Assembly (NCBI GenBank): GCA_039621445.1
Contig: CP154954.1
Location: 12,890,716-12,954,715, forward strand
Length of the DNA: 64,000 nt
Origin: Euglena gracilis
Lineage: Eukaryota > Euglenida > Euglenophyceae > Euglenales
Direction: 5' to 3'
Within the stretch, counting starts at the first letter, position 1. Each line of letters opens with the position of its first letter. Made by a program: the position numbers and the translations under genes. The notes under the pieces are model-generated. The model did not search any database. It worked only from the letters and a program-made list of their open reading frames with translations, and was not told where the DNA came from. Shown piece by piece: positions 52,905-63,390 of this stretch.

Positions 52905-53158
52905 CCCCCCCCCCCCTAGTCGTACGACCACCCCTCATTTACGACCACCCCCCGATCACAGGTTGCAGGTTATGGGGGTGTTACGAACAACTCCACCGGG
53001 CACAGGTTGCAGGAAAATTTTAACACCACTTCACCTATGACCGCCCCCGCATTTACGACCACCCCCGGTCACAGGTTGCAGGTGATGGGGGTGTTACGAC
53101 CACCCCCCCCCCCCCGGTCAAAGGTTGCAGGAACCCGGTCGTATGACTAGGGGGGGGG
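52905..53158. mobile_element. C-rich inverted-repeat element flanked by TA
   Basis: The left end is a C12 run and TAGTCGTACGACC; the right end on the other strand is a C-run and TAGTCATACGACC. TA stands on both outer sides (52,903-52,904 and 53,159-53,160), as for Tc1/mariner insertions. Inside, CATTTACGACCACCCCC and GGTCACAGGTTGCAGGT alternate two to three times. It is 254 bp and non-coding. The relative at 23,531-23,717 lies at a different place of copy A. Confidence 0.55.
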
Positions 53159-53277
53159 TAATGGCTGGTTTGCAGCATTTACACACACACACCAATCACC
53201 CAAAGACACCAGCAATATTTGCGTCCTGTCCCGAGACTTTTTACGAATGGGAACGAGTTTTTACGTGATGGAAATCA

Positions 53278-53303
53278 GGGGGGGGGGGGGGGGGGGCCCC
53301 CCC
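53278..53303. repeat. G19-C7 homopolymer pair
   Basis: Nineteen G directly followed by seven C. Similar G/C runs mark many places of the window. Exact lengths may be affected by sequencing. Confidence 0.8.
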
Positions 53304-54189
53304 AAGGCTCCATCTCTAGAGGAAAGCCCAGGTTAGTATTTTTTGTTTTTTTTGGATTTTATTGAAAAAAAAGTCTTGCACTTTGTTTGATTTTCTTTGT
53401 AAAAAGGTATTTTTGAAAAAATTCCAGCCTCTTGGTCTGAAAGAAAGGGTCATTTCATTTATCATCCCCTGCTTGGTCAGTTTTTTATTTTTGTTTTTTT
53501 TTCTATTTTTTAGTTGTTGGCCCCCTAAAGCCATGTCATCGCTGTCCTGAAGGGCCCCTTGGTTTTGTAGCCACCCCCCATTGTAATTTCAGACTTTTTA
53601 TTTTTTCGAATGGGTTTTTGCATCCACCCGCTTTTGGCCCCACCCTCTTTTGTTAGCCTACGGGGAACAAATGGGTCGTTCCGCTTTTTTGGTTGTGCCG
53701 TTGAGGGGGGGATAGAGGGGCCGCGCTCCGGGCCGCCCCTTTGGGGGGTTGGGGGGCGTGGGGTTTTTAATGGTATTTGGTTGTTGGATTGGGTAGTACA
53801 TGGATGGGCGGCCGACCGTTTTTTTTTTTTGCAAATTCAAGTTTTCCCAAAATGCCGATACATGAGCAGCTCAGGGGTCTGCCCCAATACATCTCTGATG
53901 CAGAAAAGCCCAAAAGGGGTTATTTTTGTCAACTTTTTTGGATTTTCGCAAAAAAAAAGGTCAATTTCAAGCACATTTGCCAAAAAGTGATGTTTGAAAC
54001 TTTCCAAAAAAGGTCAATTTTGAACACTGTTCCAGCCTCTTGGCTGAACCCCCCGGGTGTTCATTTATCATCCCCTGATTCAGTTGTTTTGCCATTAGCT
54101 TTGCTTTTTTTTTTTGCTATTTTCATTTAGGTGGCTCGTTGGCCCCCTAAAGACCATGGCGTCTACATCGCTGTCCTGAAGTTTGCCCC
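53304..54189. other. Local repeat before the candidate exon
   Basis: The part 53,425-53,570 and the part 54,030-54,185 are diverged copies of each other (CAGCCTCTTGG, TTTATCATCCCCTG, GCCCCCTAAAG, CGCTGTCCTGAAG). The second copy has a TTTTCATTTAG acceptor at 54,120-54,130 and leads into the conserved frame. Confidence 0.5.
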
Positions 54190-54528
54190 TTGGTCTATTG
54201 TGGCCAACACGAACACAAGAAGAGAGCATTTAACCTCATCCCAGACTTAGACAGCATTTGCAACGTTCCATCCGCCCCCACCCCCTCCTTTTCCCAGGTT
54301 AGCCATACTTTCAACAAAATGCTCTCCTCTCTGTCGCTGCCCTGCGGTGCCGATGTGCGGGTTGAGTGGACGGGCTCCAGAGCGGCTCGGGCGGCGTGCA
54401 GGCGATTGCCGTGTTTAGCCGAAGGTTGGGGTGGTATCAACCTTCCCTGGATGGGTATGCTTTTTATGGTTGCATTGGATTGCATACAATTTGGTAATAT
54501 GCAGCAAAATAGTACGCAGACTCGGTGA
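54190..54528 (+). CDS. Candidate exon with conserved frame, copy B
   Basis: Partner of 16,678-17,049. Over about 205 gap-free bases one frame is shared: I-C-N-V-P-S-A-P-T-P, N-K-M-L-S-S-L-S-L-P-C-G and D-V-R-V-E-W-T-G-S-R-A-A. Here it stays open to a TGA at 54,526. An acceptor (TTTCATTTAG/G) lies at 54,130, and from there another frame (V-A-R-W-P-P-K-D-H-G-V-Y-I-A-V-L) is open for 38 codons, so the exact exon frame is uncertain. Confidence 0.42.
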   Translation: MVYCGQHEHKKRAFNLIPDLDSICNVPSAPTPSFSQVSHTFNKMLSSLSLPCGADVRVEWTGSRAARAACRRLPCLAEGWGGINLPWMGMLFMVALDCIQFGNMQQNSTQTR

Positions 54529-56600
54529 CCGTGTTTTTGCATGGGTCTGCTGCACGCCATTGTCAAGTGCTTCCACCAGAGAGTGATTTGCAGAAATACA
54601 TACAGATACTCAGGTCAACAATAAGCATTTTTTTTTCAGTTTCATGTCTTTTTTTTACCCTGGAAATTTTATCTTCTTGAAAAGTGCTATAACAGTGAGT
54701 TATTCCCGACCCCACTGTGGGAATAGCTCGGACGGGGGGGGGGGCTGCTCGGGGGGAGCTCCTGTTGGGGGGAGCATTGTTGTTGCTTCAAAAGCATTTT
54801 TTTGATTTGTGTATTCTGGCTTTTCAATTTTTCAAATTCTGTTTTTGGTAGTATGATAAATTTTAATTATTTTGGCAGTTGTGTTTCATTACAATTCAGT
54901 TCAGGGCGTTGCTTAATAAAGTTTGACCCCCCGAAGGGTCCAGCCAGCCAGCAGCCTTTTCCTTGCAGCCTTTTTCCAGCCCCGGACCTCGTTTCCCCCA
55001 TCAATGAAACGTTAACGGACTTTTAGATGTACGGAAGTAGGCTAAAATGGGTCGGAAAAAAGTTGTCTAGGCTCAGCTCCAGCCCAGGACCGTCAGCCTG
55101 CAGCCTTTTTCCAGCCAGCCCAAATTGTTGTTGTCGTTTGGGTGAAGCTGTTTGGGGGCACCATTGGCCTAGTCGGCCCGACCAGGGCAGACTGGAGTCA
55201 ACCAGGGCCGATTTTCAGATCGCCGTAGGTGGGATTATGACCAGGGCGGGGGGAGACGCTGCAGGGGGGTGGAAAATATGCACCGTGCAGTTTTTGCAGT
55301 TTTTTGCAGTTTTCACGTTTTGGGTTTTTTGCAGTTTTTTGCAGTTTTTTGCAGATTTTTTTCTGAAAAAACTGCACACGTGCAGTTTTTTGCTTTTTTT
55401 TTGATCCAGTTTTGAAGCAACCTGAGATGTTTATTTTGTTGTTTTGGTGACAAGTCCACAATTAAACCCCACCCACTTGTAGACCCCCCGGGGTTTATAG
55501 GATCCGTCCCCTTCCTCGGTGGACGTGGACGTCCTGTCCGATGGCAGCGATGATGAGCTGGTGGATGGGGTGTCAAAGACTGAGGAGAGAGGGTGACAAA
55601 ATTGTGCCTCATCCAAAAGACATCTCAATTTGCTGGACAGCACGCTCTGCCGTCGTCATTCGAGGTGCATGAGTGGGTGGACCGATGGATGAATGCAGGT
55701 TCCCACAGAATCTTGTATGTAGGGACCTGCCAGAGACAGCACAGGGTTTCAGTGGCAGCCGGAAGCCAGAGAAGCCAGAGACACGGAGTGGATGTTGAGG
55801 AATTGGGTGCCCGCCTGGAGGGCCGTGCCGAACCAGGTGGTGTGGTCTCAGACGCTGCCACACCACGCGCACCTCGTGCGGCACCGCGTGCACCGCGTCA
55901 CTGTGTCTGCACAGTGTTGGAAGGTTCACTCATTTCCAGCATTTGTTGAATTCTTTTTCATTTTGGCACCTTTGGCCGCTTTTAAACTCCTTTTTCATCT
56001 TTGGTTGTTTGTTGCCAAATTTTGGCTTTTTTGCTTTTTTGAACCATTTATGATGCTACTGTTGGTCATTTTTTTGGTCATTGTTTTGCAATTTCAACAA
56101 TATTTCAAATTTGAACCTTTTTTTTCAGCCATTTCTTCTGACCTATTGCGGTGGTTGCAGTATGGTGGCATTGGAGTGCCGCTCGTGGTGCATTTGCGGC
56201 ACCATGCGGTGCACAAAACATGTGTCACACGCATTGCTGAAGCGTCCCCACCGCCAAATATGAAAAAAATCAGCTAATTTGTTGTTAGTGAGTGTGAAGC
56301 TTTTCTGCCCCGTTCCTTATCCCACTCCCCATTCTCTGATTTCTTGTTGACACTGCAAGTGAATCTTGTGAAGGGAATAAGCCTGCTGGTGTTTGAAACA
56401 GTAGTGCTGTATATCTAAAAAGTATTGCTGAATATCGATGAATTTAAAATGATGGCATTGTTGATCAGGAAGAGCCTCTCTTACAGGGCGGTGCAGAAAA
56501 TGTGTCAAGTGTCAAGAAGATGCTGTGAGGAGAATGCAAAGATAAAAACATGATTGAAAAAAAATGCAGCTATTTGTTTTCTTTCTTCCCCAAAGGGGGC
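54529..56600. other. Mostly unmatched part of copy B
   Basis: No copy-A partner is evident between 54,560 and 56,490. It contains G-runs at 54,735, a TTTTTTGCAG repeat at 55,283-55,395 that is the same as in the foldback element, and GCACC/GCGTG-rich text at 55,858-55,905. Frames of 118 and 161 codons (55,593 and 55,792) overlap each other and neither is recognised. Confidence 0.4.
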
Positions 56601-56752
56601 TGTTTTCTTACTTCCTGGACGTTCAGAAAGCCAAAAAAAAGGAGATGTGGCCAACAAAACTGAATTTGTCTCACGGTCATGTAGAAAAAGCATTCGTTTT
56701 GTGCTTGAAGCAGGGATTGTCTTACATACAATATGCATGTGATTTGTAAACC
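56601..56752 (+). other. Copy B partner of the octapeptide frame
   Basis: K-K-K-E-M-W-P-T-K-L-N-L-S and F-V-L-C are shared with 17,310-17,390. The frame ends at Y-A-C-D-L and a stop at 56,747, where copy A has nine more octapeptide units. Confidence 0.4.
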
Positions 56753-57839
56753 ATCAAGACAGTGCCGGTTGAAGCCATTTCTTGGTGGTAATAGAGTGGT
56801 AATAGAGTGGGAACACACGGACACCAAGATGGCTCAGATGGAGCAAGTTTTGAAGGATGGGTTAATTTGTTTTCAAATTCAATTTGCAAAAATTCTTTGA
56901 AAGTTGTTGGAAAAAATGGCTCACCGTGGCAAAATGGCAAAGTGGCAAAAAGGGCTAAAATTGAACTCTGGGGATAAATCCTTCTTTCAAATCGTTTTTC
57001 CAGAAATTATATTCATGAAAATTAGACAGTTGGGTTTGTTGTTGTTGAAGCTGGAAAAACAGTGCTGGCTGGACTCCCTGGAGGGTGGGTCTCTGGACCG
57101 GTCTGCACCCAAAAGGAGACAAAAAAGCCCAAAGCCATCTGCCTTGGGTTTTTTTTCAGCCAGTTTATTGATTTAGGCGGCGTAAATTGCCCAAAATTTC
57201 TGACGCTCTGTAAACGGCAAAGGAAGCGGAAATCCGCTTCCAAAAAGGGGCCGGATTTTTTAAGTTTCTTTCAGAGGTCCCGATTTCGGCCAATTTCAAT
57301 GGACGTTTGGTTTGCAGTAACAAAGTCCTATAAAGTCGAAAATGCACCCAAAATGACCATTTTTTTCTCAAATTGTATGAAAATGAACGAAATCGGTAGG
57401 GAAAATACAAAAAACAAAAGGAAAGTTCAGATTCACACCTGGTTTCTGCTGTCGTCGGCGTGGAAAGAACGCAAACCCCCCTGCAAAGAGGGGAAAACAG
57501 AAAAACACAGAAACAGGAAGCGGTAAATATTGCATTGCGCTCAAAAGCTGGAGATGTGCAACGGAAAGTGAACACAAGCAATAATATGTGATGTAATGTG
57601 GACAAAATATATGCATATTTTTCGCAAAACAAAAACCACTTTGAAAAGCATCAGAAAATTATAGTGTAAAATGGAATATTGATATCTGACTCCAACCAAA
57701 CAATATTTTATTATTCAAAATATCGTGTGCTAAAAAAGTAGATAGCATGGTACATTCTCATTCTCAGACAAATTCCCAGAGCTCTGATGGCCAAAAAATG
57801 AACGAGAATGTCACAAGCATCATTGTGTGGTTTTAAAGC
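56753..57839. other. Copy B sequence, partly shared, no gene supported
   Basis: Shared with A at 56,755-56,960 and 57,060-57,185. The stretch 57,190-57,690 stands where copy A has the 3.2-kb composite block and is not related to it. A 154-codon plus frame (57,062-57,526) has no partner. Confidence 0.4.
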
Positions 57840-58070
57840 ATGATTGTTTTGTGTTGGCATACCCTCCTTAATTATTTGCTGGCTAGCGCCGACCATGGCT
57901 GGAGCACCAAATTCAGAATGAACAATGGAGCTATCAGGAGCCATGTAAGAAACCACATGCACAGTAGCCTGGGGCTGCTGAAGCTATTGCAATCCCATCA
58001 CCGCCAGTTGGCCGTCCAAGTCGGCAGAGCTTTTGCAGATAGTTGGTACGGTGTATTTAGGTGTATTTAA
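57840..58070 (+). CDS. Candidate 76-codon frame, copy B
   Basis: The product begins M-I-V-L-C-W-H-T-L-L-N-Y-L-L and ends in G-V-F-R-C-I. Its second half, L-G-L-L-K-L-L-Q-S-H-H-R and Q-V-G-R-A-F-A-D, is shared with copy A at 23,135-23,212, with silent and conservative changes there. Copy A has a stop and indels in the first half, so B looks like the better preserved copy. No domain is known; a hydrophobic start could be a signal or membrane segment. Confidence 0.45.
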   Translation: MIVLCWHTLLNYLLASADHGWSTKFRMNNGAIRSHVRNHMHSSLGLLKLLQSHHRQLAVQVGRAFADSWYGVFRCI

Positions 58071-58275
58071 TGGCATTCAATTTTGTTTTGATCTTTTATG
58101 CCATACAGGGCGTTTCAAGGTGCCAACCTGCTTTGATTGACCCAGTTCGATTGAACCCAATGTCTGTGATTGAGCATTTATGCAACTTTTTGATACGCCG
58201 CCGTTGTGTGACGAAAAAATTTGCCTTCCCGTTCAAACGTGTCTCGTTCTTGGTTTCTTTGTGTATTTTTTGTAG

Positions 58276-58489
58276 CATTTCGCCGGGCAAAAATTCATTA
58301 CAGCAAAGTGTGAAACGTTCCATGAGTCATCCCCATTTTATTGTTCCAAAAAAGCAAGGGCTCTTCAAGGACAATAGGACATCCCCACCGACAGCTGATT
58401 TCATGTCCGTCAGCCCCAGGCTTCATTCCCTGCCTGATATTTCCCACTGCAGTGCAGGGTTCTCCTGTGATGTAACAGAGTGGTTATGA
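58276..58489 (+). CDS. Candidate terminal exon, copy B
   Basis: Partner of 23,766-23,994. The acceptor is TTTTTTGTAG at 58,266-58,275 and the stop TGA at 58,487 is at the same point as in A. It is 15 bases shorter, a whole number of codons. Here the frame is also open upstream without splicing (from 58,061), including H-L-C-N-F-L-I, which resembles H-F-C-N-F-L-I at 23,448 in copy A. Confidence 0.5.
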
Positions 58490-58499
58490 GGATATCCCT

Positions 58500-58503
58500 C
58501 CCT

Positions 58504-58592
<89 letters not shown>

Positions 58593-58632
58593 CCTCCTTT
58601 CTCATTGTGTGTGCGTGTGTGTGTGTGTGTGG
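58500..58632. repeat. CT microsatellite and short GT run
   Basis: About 90 bases of CT followed by GT at 58,609-58,631, at the place of the long GT run of copy A. Confidence 0.96.
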
Positions 58633-58679
58633 TATATGTACGAACATAAATAGTTTGGGCATCCAAAGTCGGGGGACAG

Positions 58680-59290
58680 GGAGCGCACACTTTGGGAGGT
58701 TCATTATTTGATAAAAAAAATTCATATTGAAAATATTGATTATCCGCACCTTTTGATATTAATTTCATTTTTTTCGATATTTCCGCTTTTTTTGTGAAGA
58801 AGATTGATGTTTTCCCCATTTTTTTTTTGCTTCCCTGTCAGGGGTGTGGGGGAATAAAATTTGGCAAACAAAGTCCCTGACCAGGGTCCATTATTTGGGG
58901 ATATTTGGAAGGGGCGGGCATGGTGGTGATGAATGGTGAAGTTAATTCATAATTATGTGGCAGGGTGACGTTTGTGCCCCCCAAGGTGGTCTCAGGTTTA
59001 TTGAAGGATAGTGTCACGGTTGCAACTTTCTAAGGTCTAAGAGTTCTTTGTAAATTTCTGGACAGCAGTATTTTATAAAAGTTCTGTATGAATTGCACAG
59101 AATGTTTATTCTCGAAAGGGGCAGGTGATTGGTTAGGAACAGGTTTAGGGTTCCCCCCCGTTGGCATTCTTCCCTCCTAGATTTGCTCGATGTCAGACTG
59201 GTTGAGTTCTTGCCAACAGTGTCAGGACAATAAGAATTCATAACAGTAATAGCAATTGTCTTGTGTCAGAAGCAGGCGGCTATTCCATAC
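58680..59290. other. Stretch present only in copy B
   Basis: Copy A joins GTCGGGGCAAAGGGG (24,361) to TGGTGTAACCCTGG within 30 bases, whereas B has about 600 bp in between. I found no inverted ends or duplicated target, so gain in B and loss in A are both possible. No gene is seen. Confidence 0.5.
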
Positions 59291-59299
59291 ATTGGGAGC

Positions 59300-59569
59300 A
59301 GAATGACCCTGTCCTCGCCTTGCACACCCCACTCCCTCCAGCCCCGCAAGCTCAGACAGCAGTGTCGGGACCCACGGCCCATTCGACAGGAGCCCTCCAC
59401 TCACCCCAGTGGTGACCGCACCACCCGTGCGTCCACGGTGGTCGTGCCGCTCCATCGATTGCCACCGACTCCGCCTTATCATGAAAACCACACAACTGCC
59501 AATACTGGAATGCTTGAAGAAATGGAAGGGATTCTTAATTTGAGAAATAGAAAGGCAATGGAGAAATAA
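59300..59569 (+). CDS. Candidate exon, copy B (intact)
   Basis: The frame reads M-T-L-S-S-P-C-T, then T-V-V-V-P-L-H-R-L-P-P-T-P-P-Y-H-E and an acidic end, stopping at 59,567. It is intact where copy A is split by the hAT-like element, and is 24 bases longer than A in one place. An open frame continues upstream to 59,261. Basic and Pro-rich; no domain is known. Confidence 0.45.
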   Translation, partial: RMTLSSPCTPHSLQPRKLRQQCRDPRPIRQEPSTHPSGDRTTRASTVVVPLHRLPPTPPYHENHTTANTGMLEEMEGILNLRNRKAMEK

Positions 59570-59833
59570 CTGGTTTCCTCTTACGCTTCCGGGTGCATAC
59601 AGTAATGTGCAGTGTGCAGATGTTTTATATTAAAAAATTTATAATAATATTTCATATCAATTAGTTATTTACAATGTTGTTAGTGATAGCATATACCAAT
59701 TGTTGGAGGAGTGAATTTGTCAAGGACCGTTTTCAGTCAAGGTCAAACCTTGCCTTCTTTGCTTCCGTACTGACAAGTTTTTTTCATCTTTTTTTGAATA
59801 TTTTTTTTCAGGCTCTCAATCAGGTCTCAGGCT

Positions 59834-60295
59834 TTGTTACGACAGTGCAATTGTGTGTGCCAAACAAATGTGATTGCCGAATTGTATGCCACGCCACAGA
59901 TAGCCCCCCTTCAGGAGAAACCCCCCCATTTCACAGCAGAACCCTCTGACGAGGGCTGCCCCACTGAATTACAAAAAAACCAGGTTTGCTTCTGCAGCAA
60001 TGGTGTCCTGAATCGTACAGTGTCCCCTGGGAATCTATCCCGCCCCTCTCTCTCTCTCTCTATGTGTTTGTGTGCCTGCGCGCATAAGTATTTCTTTCAT
60101 TTGTTGGGATTTCCAAAGTTATCCTTAGGCCGCCCTGAATTAAAGATGTTATTTTCTTGCTGCCCCGAAACGCTTTTTCGATCTCTTTGTGTCACGTTGC
60201 TGAATTTCTTTTCATATTTGATGGTGGGTGGGAAACCCACACTCAAATGGTGTCTTTTGTTGTCATTGCTTTCATTCTCTCGCATGTTCCGTTAG
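59834..60295 (+). CDS. Candidate cysteine-containing frame, copy B
   Basis: Partner of 25,446-25,757: [33 protein letters not shown] and N-Q-V-C-F-C are shared. It has 15 fewer codons in the cysteine repeat. It runs on through the CT repeat to 60,293, which A does not, so the real end is probably earlier or at a splice site. A strong TTTTTTTTCAG acceptor lies at 59,800-59,810. Confidence 0.45.
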   Translation: MLRQCNCVCQTNVIAELYATPQIAPLQEKPPHFTAEPSDEGCPTELQKNQVCFCSNGVLNRTVSPGNLSRPSLSLSMCLCACAHKYFFHLLGFPKLSLGRPELKMLFSCCPETLFRSLCVTLLNFFSYLMVGGKPTLKWCLLLSLLSFSRMFR

Positions 60296-60564
60296 CAGAG
60301 TATATTCAACACTAGCATTTCATCCCCCCCCTCATCATGTCACCCGCATGTCGTACGACCCTGGACTTTGGACTGCAAACCATTGGTCGCATGAAGGGGG
60401 GGGTGACTGTCGTTATCGTTGGATGTGGTGGTGGGAAGGATTTGAACCACCTATTGTGCAATATGAAGTTGAAGTTTTTTTGTTTCTTTCAAATTGATTA
60501 TTTTTTTTAAAGGATGATGGGATGCAGAGTGTCGGATAACAAGGTGTGAAATGGAGCAATTGCA

Positions 60565-60726
60565 GGATGGACAGCGAAGCGGCCTGCCGCTGATAGCCAG
60601 TCTCCACCTGCTCCCCATGGCCTCGGTGCCCATGCCAGGCTTCTGCCAACCACAACCCTTTCTTTCGTTCATGACCCCTATTCTTTCAACTGTCCCTGGT
60701 TTGATGCCAAGAAAATTCTTCAATAA
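60565..60726 (+). CDS. Candidate exon, copy B
   Basis: Partner of 31,137-31,352. The acceptor is AATTGCAG at 60,558-60,565. The frame has D-S-Q-S-P-P, L-G-A-H-A, S-F-V-H-D-P-Y-S-F and P-W-F-D-A-K-K-I-L and stops at 60,724. Another frame (from 60,551) is also open and conserved, so the reading is tentative. Confidence 0.42.
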   Translation, partial: GWTAKRPAADSQSPPAPHGLGAHARLLPTTTLSFVHDPYSFNCPWFDAKKILQ

Positions 60727-61111
60727 GAAAATTATTAATGCCAAGTAACTGTCAATATTTCTTGCATTTGAGGAAATAATGAGAATCATTTTTGTAAACT
60801 CGGTTCTATTGTGGCCCAGCCACCCACAACCCCCACCCCAAAAGAAGTTTGGCCAGCTCTTTTCCATTCTTTTCCATTTTTTTACGCCCAGTTGCATGGC
60901 CGTTAGGACATTTGTTCTTTTAATGTATGTTGAAATTGGTATGCCGTTATGCACGTTCCTTTGCCTGCTGTTTAGCGACAGCTCTTCGCAGTTTTTTTTG
61001 TTTTTTTTTATTATATTTTTTCTCAAACAGGAATTTGAAGTCGATTCATTCAGTATTATTTTCAGGCTTGCTAGGAAAACAATTTTCAAAGATTTTATCA
61101 CATTGATTCCA

Positions 61112-61261
61112 GGGACTGCGCCAACGGACCCCGTGCCATATGCTGACGACACATCCCAGCATCTTCCTCTCGGCCTGAGAATGGAACGCGAAGTGAAATT
61201 TTTATGTTATCCGAAAGTTTTGTCGCCAAAGACATTGGCTGGGCGATGGATAATTCAATAA
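61112..61261 (+). CDS. Candidate terminal exon, copy B
   Basis: Partner of 31,583-31,722 with acceptor TTTTATCACATTGATTCCAG. The frame has D-P-V-P-Y-A-D-D-T-S-Q-H-L-P and L-R-M-E-R-E-V-K and ends at 61,259. One codon longer than A in the middle. The acceptor, frame and overall length agree between copies. Confidence 0.5.
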   Translation, partial: GTAPTDPVPYADDTSQHLPLGLRMEREVKFLCYPKVLSPKTLAGRWIIQ

Positions 61262-62479
61262 GGGATGCTCAAAAAGATTGGACATAATAATGTCCTACTA
61301 AAGTTGTGATTGTACACTTGACCCACAACCGCCTTGGGGCAACATTTCGACCTCATTGTGCAATGTGACCCCCCAGGATGTGTATTTGGTTTTTGGCCCA
61401 AAGATTTTGGGGTTCAGCAAAAAGCGTTAAAATGACCCGGGAAAATTTTGTCCATTTTTTTTTCTTTTTTTTTTTTATTGAATTTGGAGTGCTTAAACCC
61501 AGAGTGACCGACCCCCTGGAGGGATGACTGATTCCTTTCTCTAAAAAACAAGTGACAGACTCGTTGTTGAAAAAGAGGAAGTAACACCCCCAGGTCCGGT
61601 CTTAGGCGGCGCAACGGAATTTTATTTTGCAGTTATGTGCAAATGTTCCCAGCGTTTTTCTGCTAAAATCACTTCCCGCATCTGGGAAAACGCGATACCC
61701 GCTTTAACACTGCAAAAATTGACGCCCCCACTAGCCTTAGTGGGGGCGGGGGTGTGGGGGGGGGGGTTGTGGGGAGGAGTTGGGGGGGGGGGGAGGGGGG
61801 TGTGGTGAGAAACCCGAAATAAATTTTCTCTGTTCCTGTGTGTTTTTTCGGAATCGCTGTGAAATGTGCTTTTTTGGGGGGGTCATTTTTGGGGTCAAAA
61901 AACAATAAAAAATTTGCTCATCAGAGTCCAAAATTGGCATTTTGACTGTTCTGCTGGTCAACTTGTTTCAGGTTTGTGAATGGGAACAGTGGGCAATGTG
62001 CGACGAGGAACGGTTGTATGCAAATGCAATACTGATTTTTTCATCATTTTCACAGTTTATGTAAACCGACATGAAAATGATCGGCCTTCAGAGATTATGT
62101 TCCCACCCGTATGTGTTTCATTTCGGCTTTTCGGCTTTTTGCCATTTTTCTCACATTTTGCTTTTTCGCCGTTTTTCCGACAGCAAAAAAAAAGCTGTTT
62201 CGCCGTTTTCACCGATGGCGAAGTGATTTTTTCGCCGTTTTGACAAATAGCCATTCTGAAAAAAATCGGATTCTGATGGGTGGGAACTTAAGTCATACAA
62301 AATTGCGCATGGTGTGGAGACAAATTTTTTGTCACAGTACGTAATTTACCGAACAGGATGCATTATCTGAGACCGGAGTTTCTTCATTATGCAATAGTTT
62401 GCAATAATCCAGTATTCACAGTGGTTGGTGTGCAAATGTGCGCGTGAATTGTATTTTGAAAAACAACGAGTTCCGGAAT
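61262..62479. other. Copy B shared block, no gene supported
   Basis: Matches A 31,740-33,480 in pieces. It contains the possible small exons at 61,973-62,017 and 62,053-62,080. At 62,110-62,230 short CGCCGTTTT and TTTTTCGCC units form an irregular local repeat. TGGTTGGTGTGCAAATGTGCGC at 62,423-62,444 is a degenerate member of the recurrent palindrome. Confidence 0.45.
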
Positions 62480-62989
62480 TCAAAGTTGCGCATCTGTGAT
62501 ATTCCTGTTAACTGGATCAAAATACCGGCTTTTGTTGCTCTTGTTGCTGCATTTTTGCATTTGTGATGATGCCAGTTTTCCATGGACCTGAAACATGTCC
62601 ACCCCCCCCATTCTGACGACCCAGTCGTAGAGGATAACGTACCGACGACCCCCGGGGGTTGTTGGCAGCCTGGTAGCTGCCAGAACGCCATCACCTGCAA
62701 TTGTGTAACGTGACTGTTGCGAAATCCAGGGGACGAACGGCAGGGGCTTTTGAGGATTTACCATAAGCCTAGTGCCGCTGGTGGGCGTGGTCCGCGACGT
62801 GCACTTGGTTAACCACCTACCAGAGGTCTCCGTTTGGAAATGGACCTGGACCTGAAAAACCTGGTTGTTGGGAAGAGGGTGTGATAGCTGGAGTTGTGCA
62901 CACCCGAAGAAGCTAATGCCAGTGTTGGTTGGGGCGGTACCTGATGGGGTCTGTCTGAACTGGACCAGGTTTTGAATGGTGTTGAGCTC
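62480..62989 (-). CDS. Uninterrupted minus-strand frame conserved with copy A
   Basis: The minus strand is open for 169 codons between a TAA at 62,990 and the stop at 62,480. It contains Q-T-P-S-G-T-A-P-T-N-T-G-I, M-V-N-P-Q-K-P-L-P-F-V-P, then R-R-Y-V-I-L-Y-D-W-V-V and K-L-A-S-S-Q. The same pieces occur in copy A (34,221-33,714) but in shifted frames, so B keeps the better reading. The part before Q-T is not shared with A. The RYxxLYD pattern faintly recalls the jelly-roll capsid proteins of small DNA viruses, but nothing else supports that. It may equally be an exon of an unknown gene. No start codon is certain. Confidence 0.45.
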   Translation of the reverse strand, partial: ELNTIQNLVQFRQTPSGTAPTNTGISFFGCAQLQLSHPLPNNQVFQVQVHFQTETSGRWLTKCTSRTTPTSGTRLMVNPQKPLPFVPWISQQSRYTIAGDGVLAATRLPTTPGGRRYVILYDWVVRMGGVDMFQVHGKLASSQMQKCSNKSNKSRYFDPVNRNITDAQL

Positions 62990-63390
62990 TTAATGGGACT
63001 TGCACGTAATGGACGGCCGAAAAGACTAGCATTGCAAATTTCCCATAAATTATTATTTACAAATTCCACACCTGCAATTTACTGTTACTTACAGTAATCT
63101 TTGAAAGGTTAAGAGGTCAGCGACCCCCTCCCATACCCCTACACCCTAGACACCCCTTTGCGACCGAAAACTGGAGGTTGGAGGGGGGTCCTCCCACCCC
63201 CCCCCTCCCCCGAGATTCCCATACAAGCCTGGGGGTGTTATTCGCTGCCACACTTTACGGATTGGGCCGGAGCCAAGGTCCACAATCTGGCTGAGGTGTC
63301 TCAAGATCAATCCGCTTTTAGTTGTAAAAATTTGATTTTTTTTGATCCTCAATCAAGTTTTGTGGGCAACAAAATTTTTTCTGGACACCC
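62990..63390. other. Stretch present only in copy B
   Basis: Copy A passes from GGTCTGTTTGAAG (34,168) to ATGGACCATTTCCCC (34,193) within about 20 bases; B has about 600 bp here. No inverted ends or target duplication was identified. No gene is seen. Confidence 0.45.
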
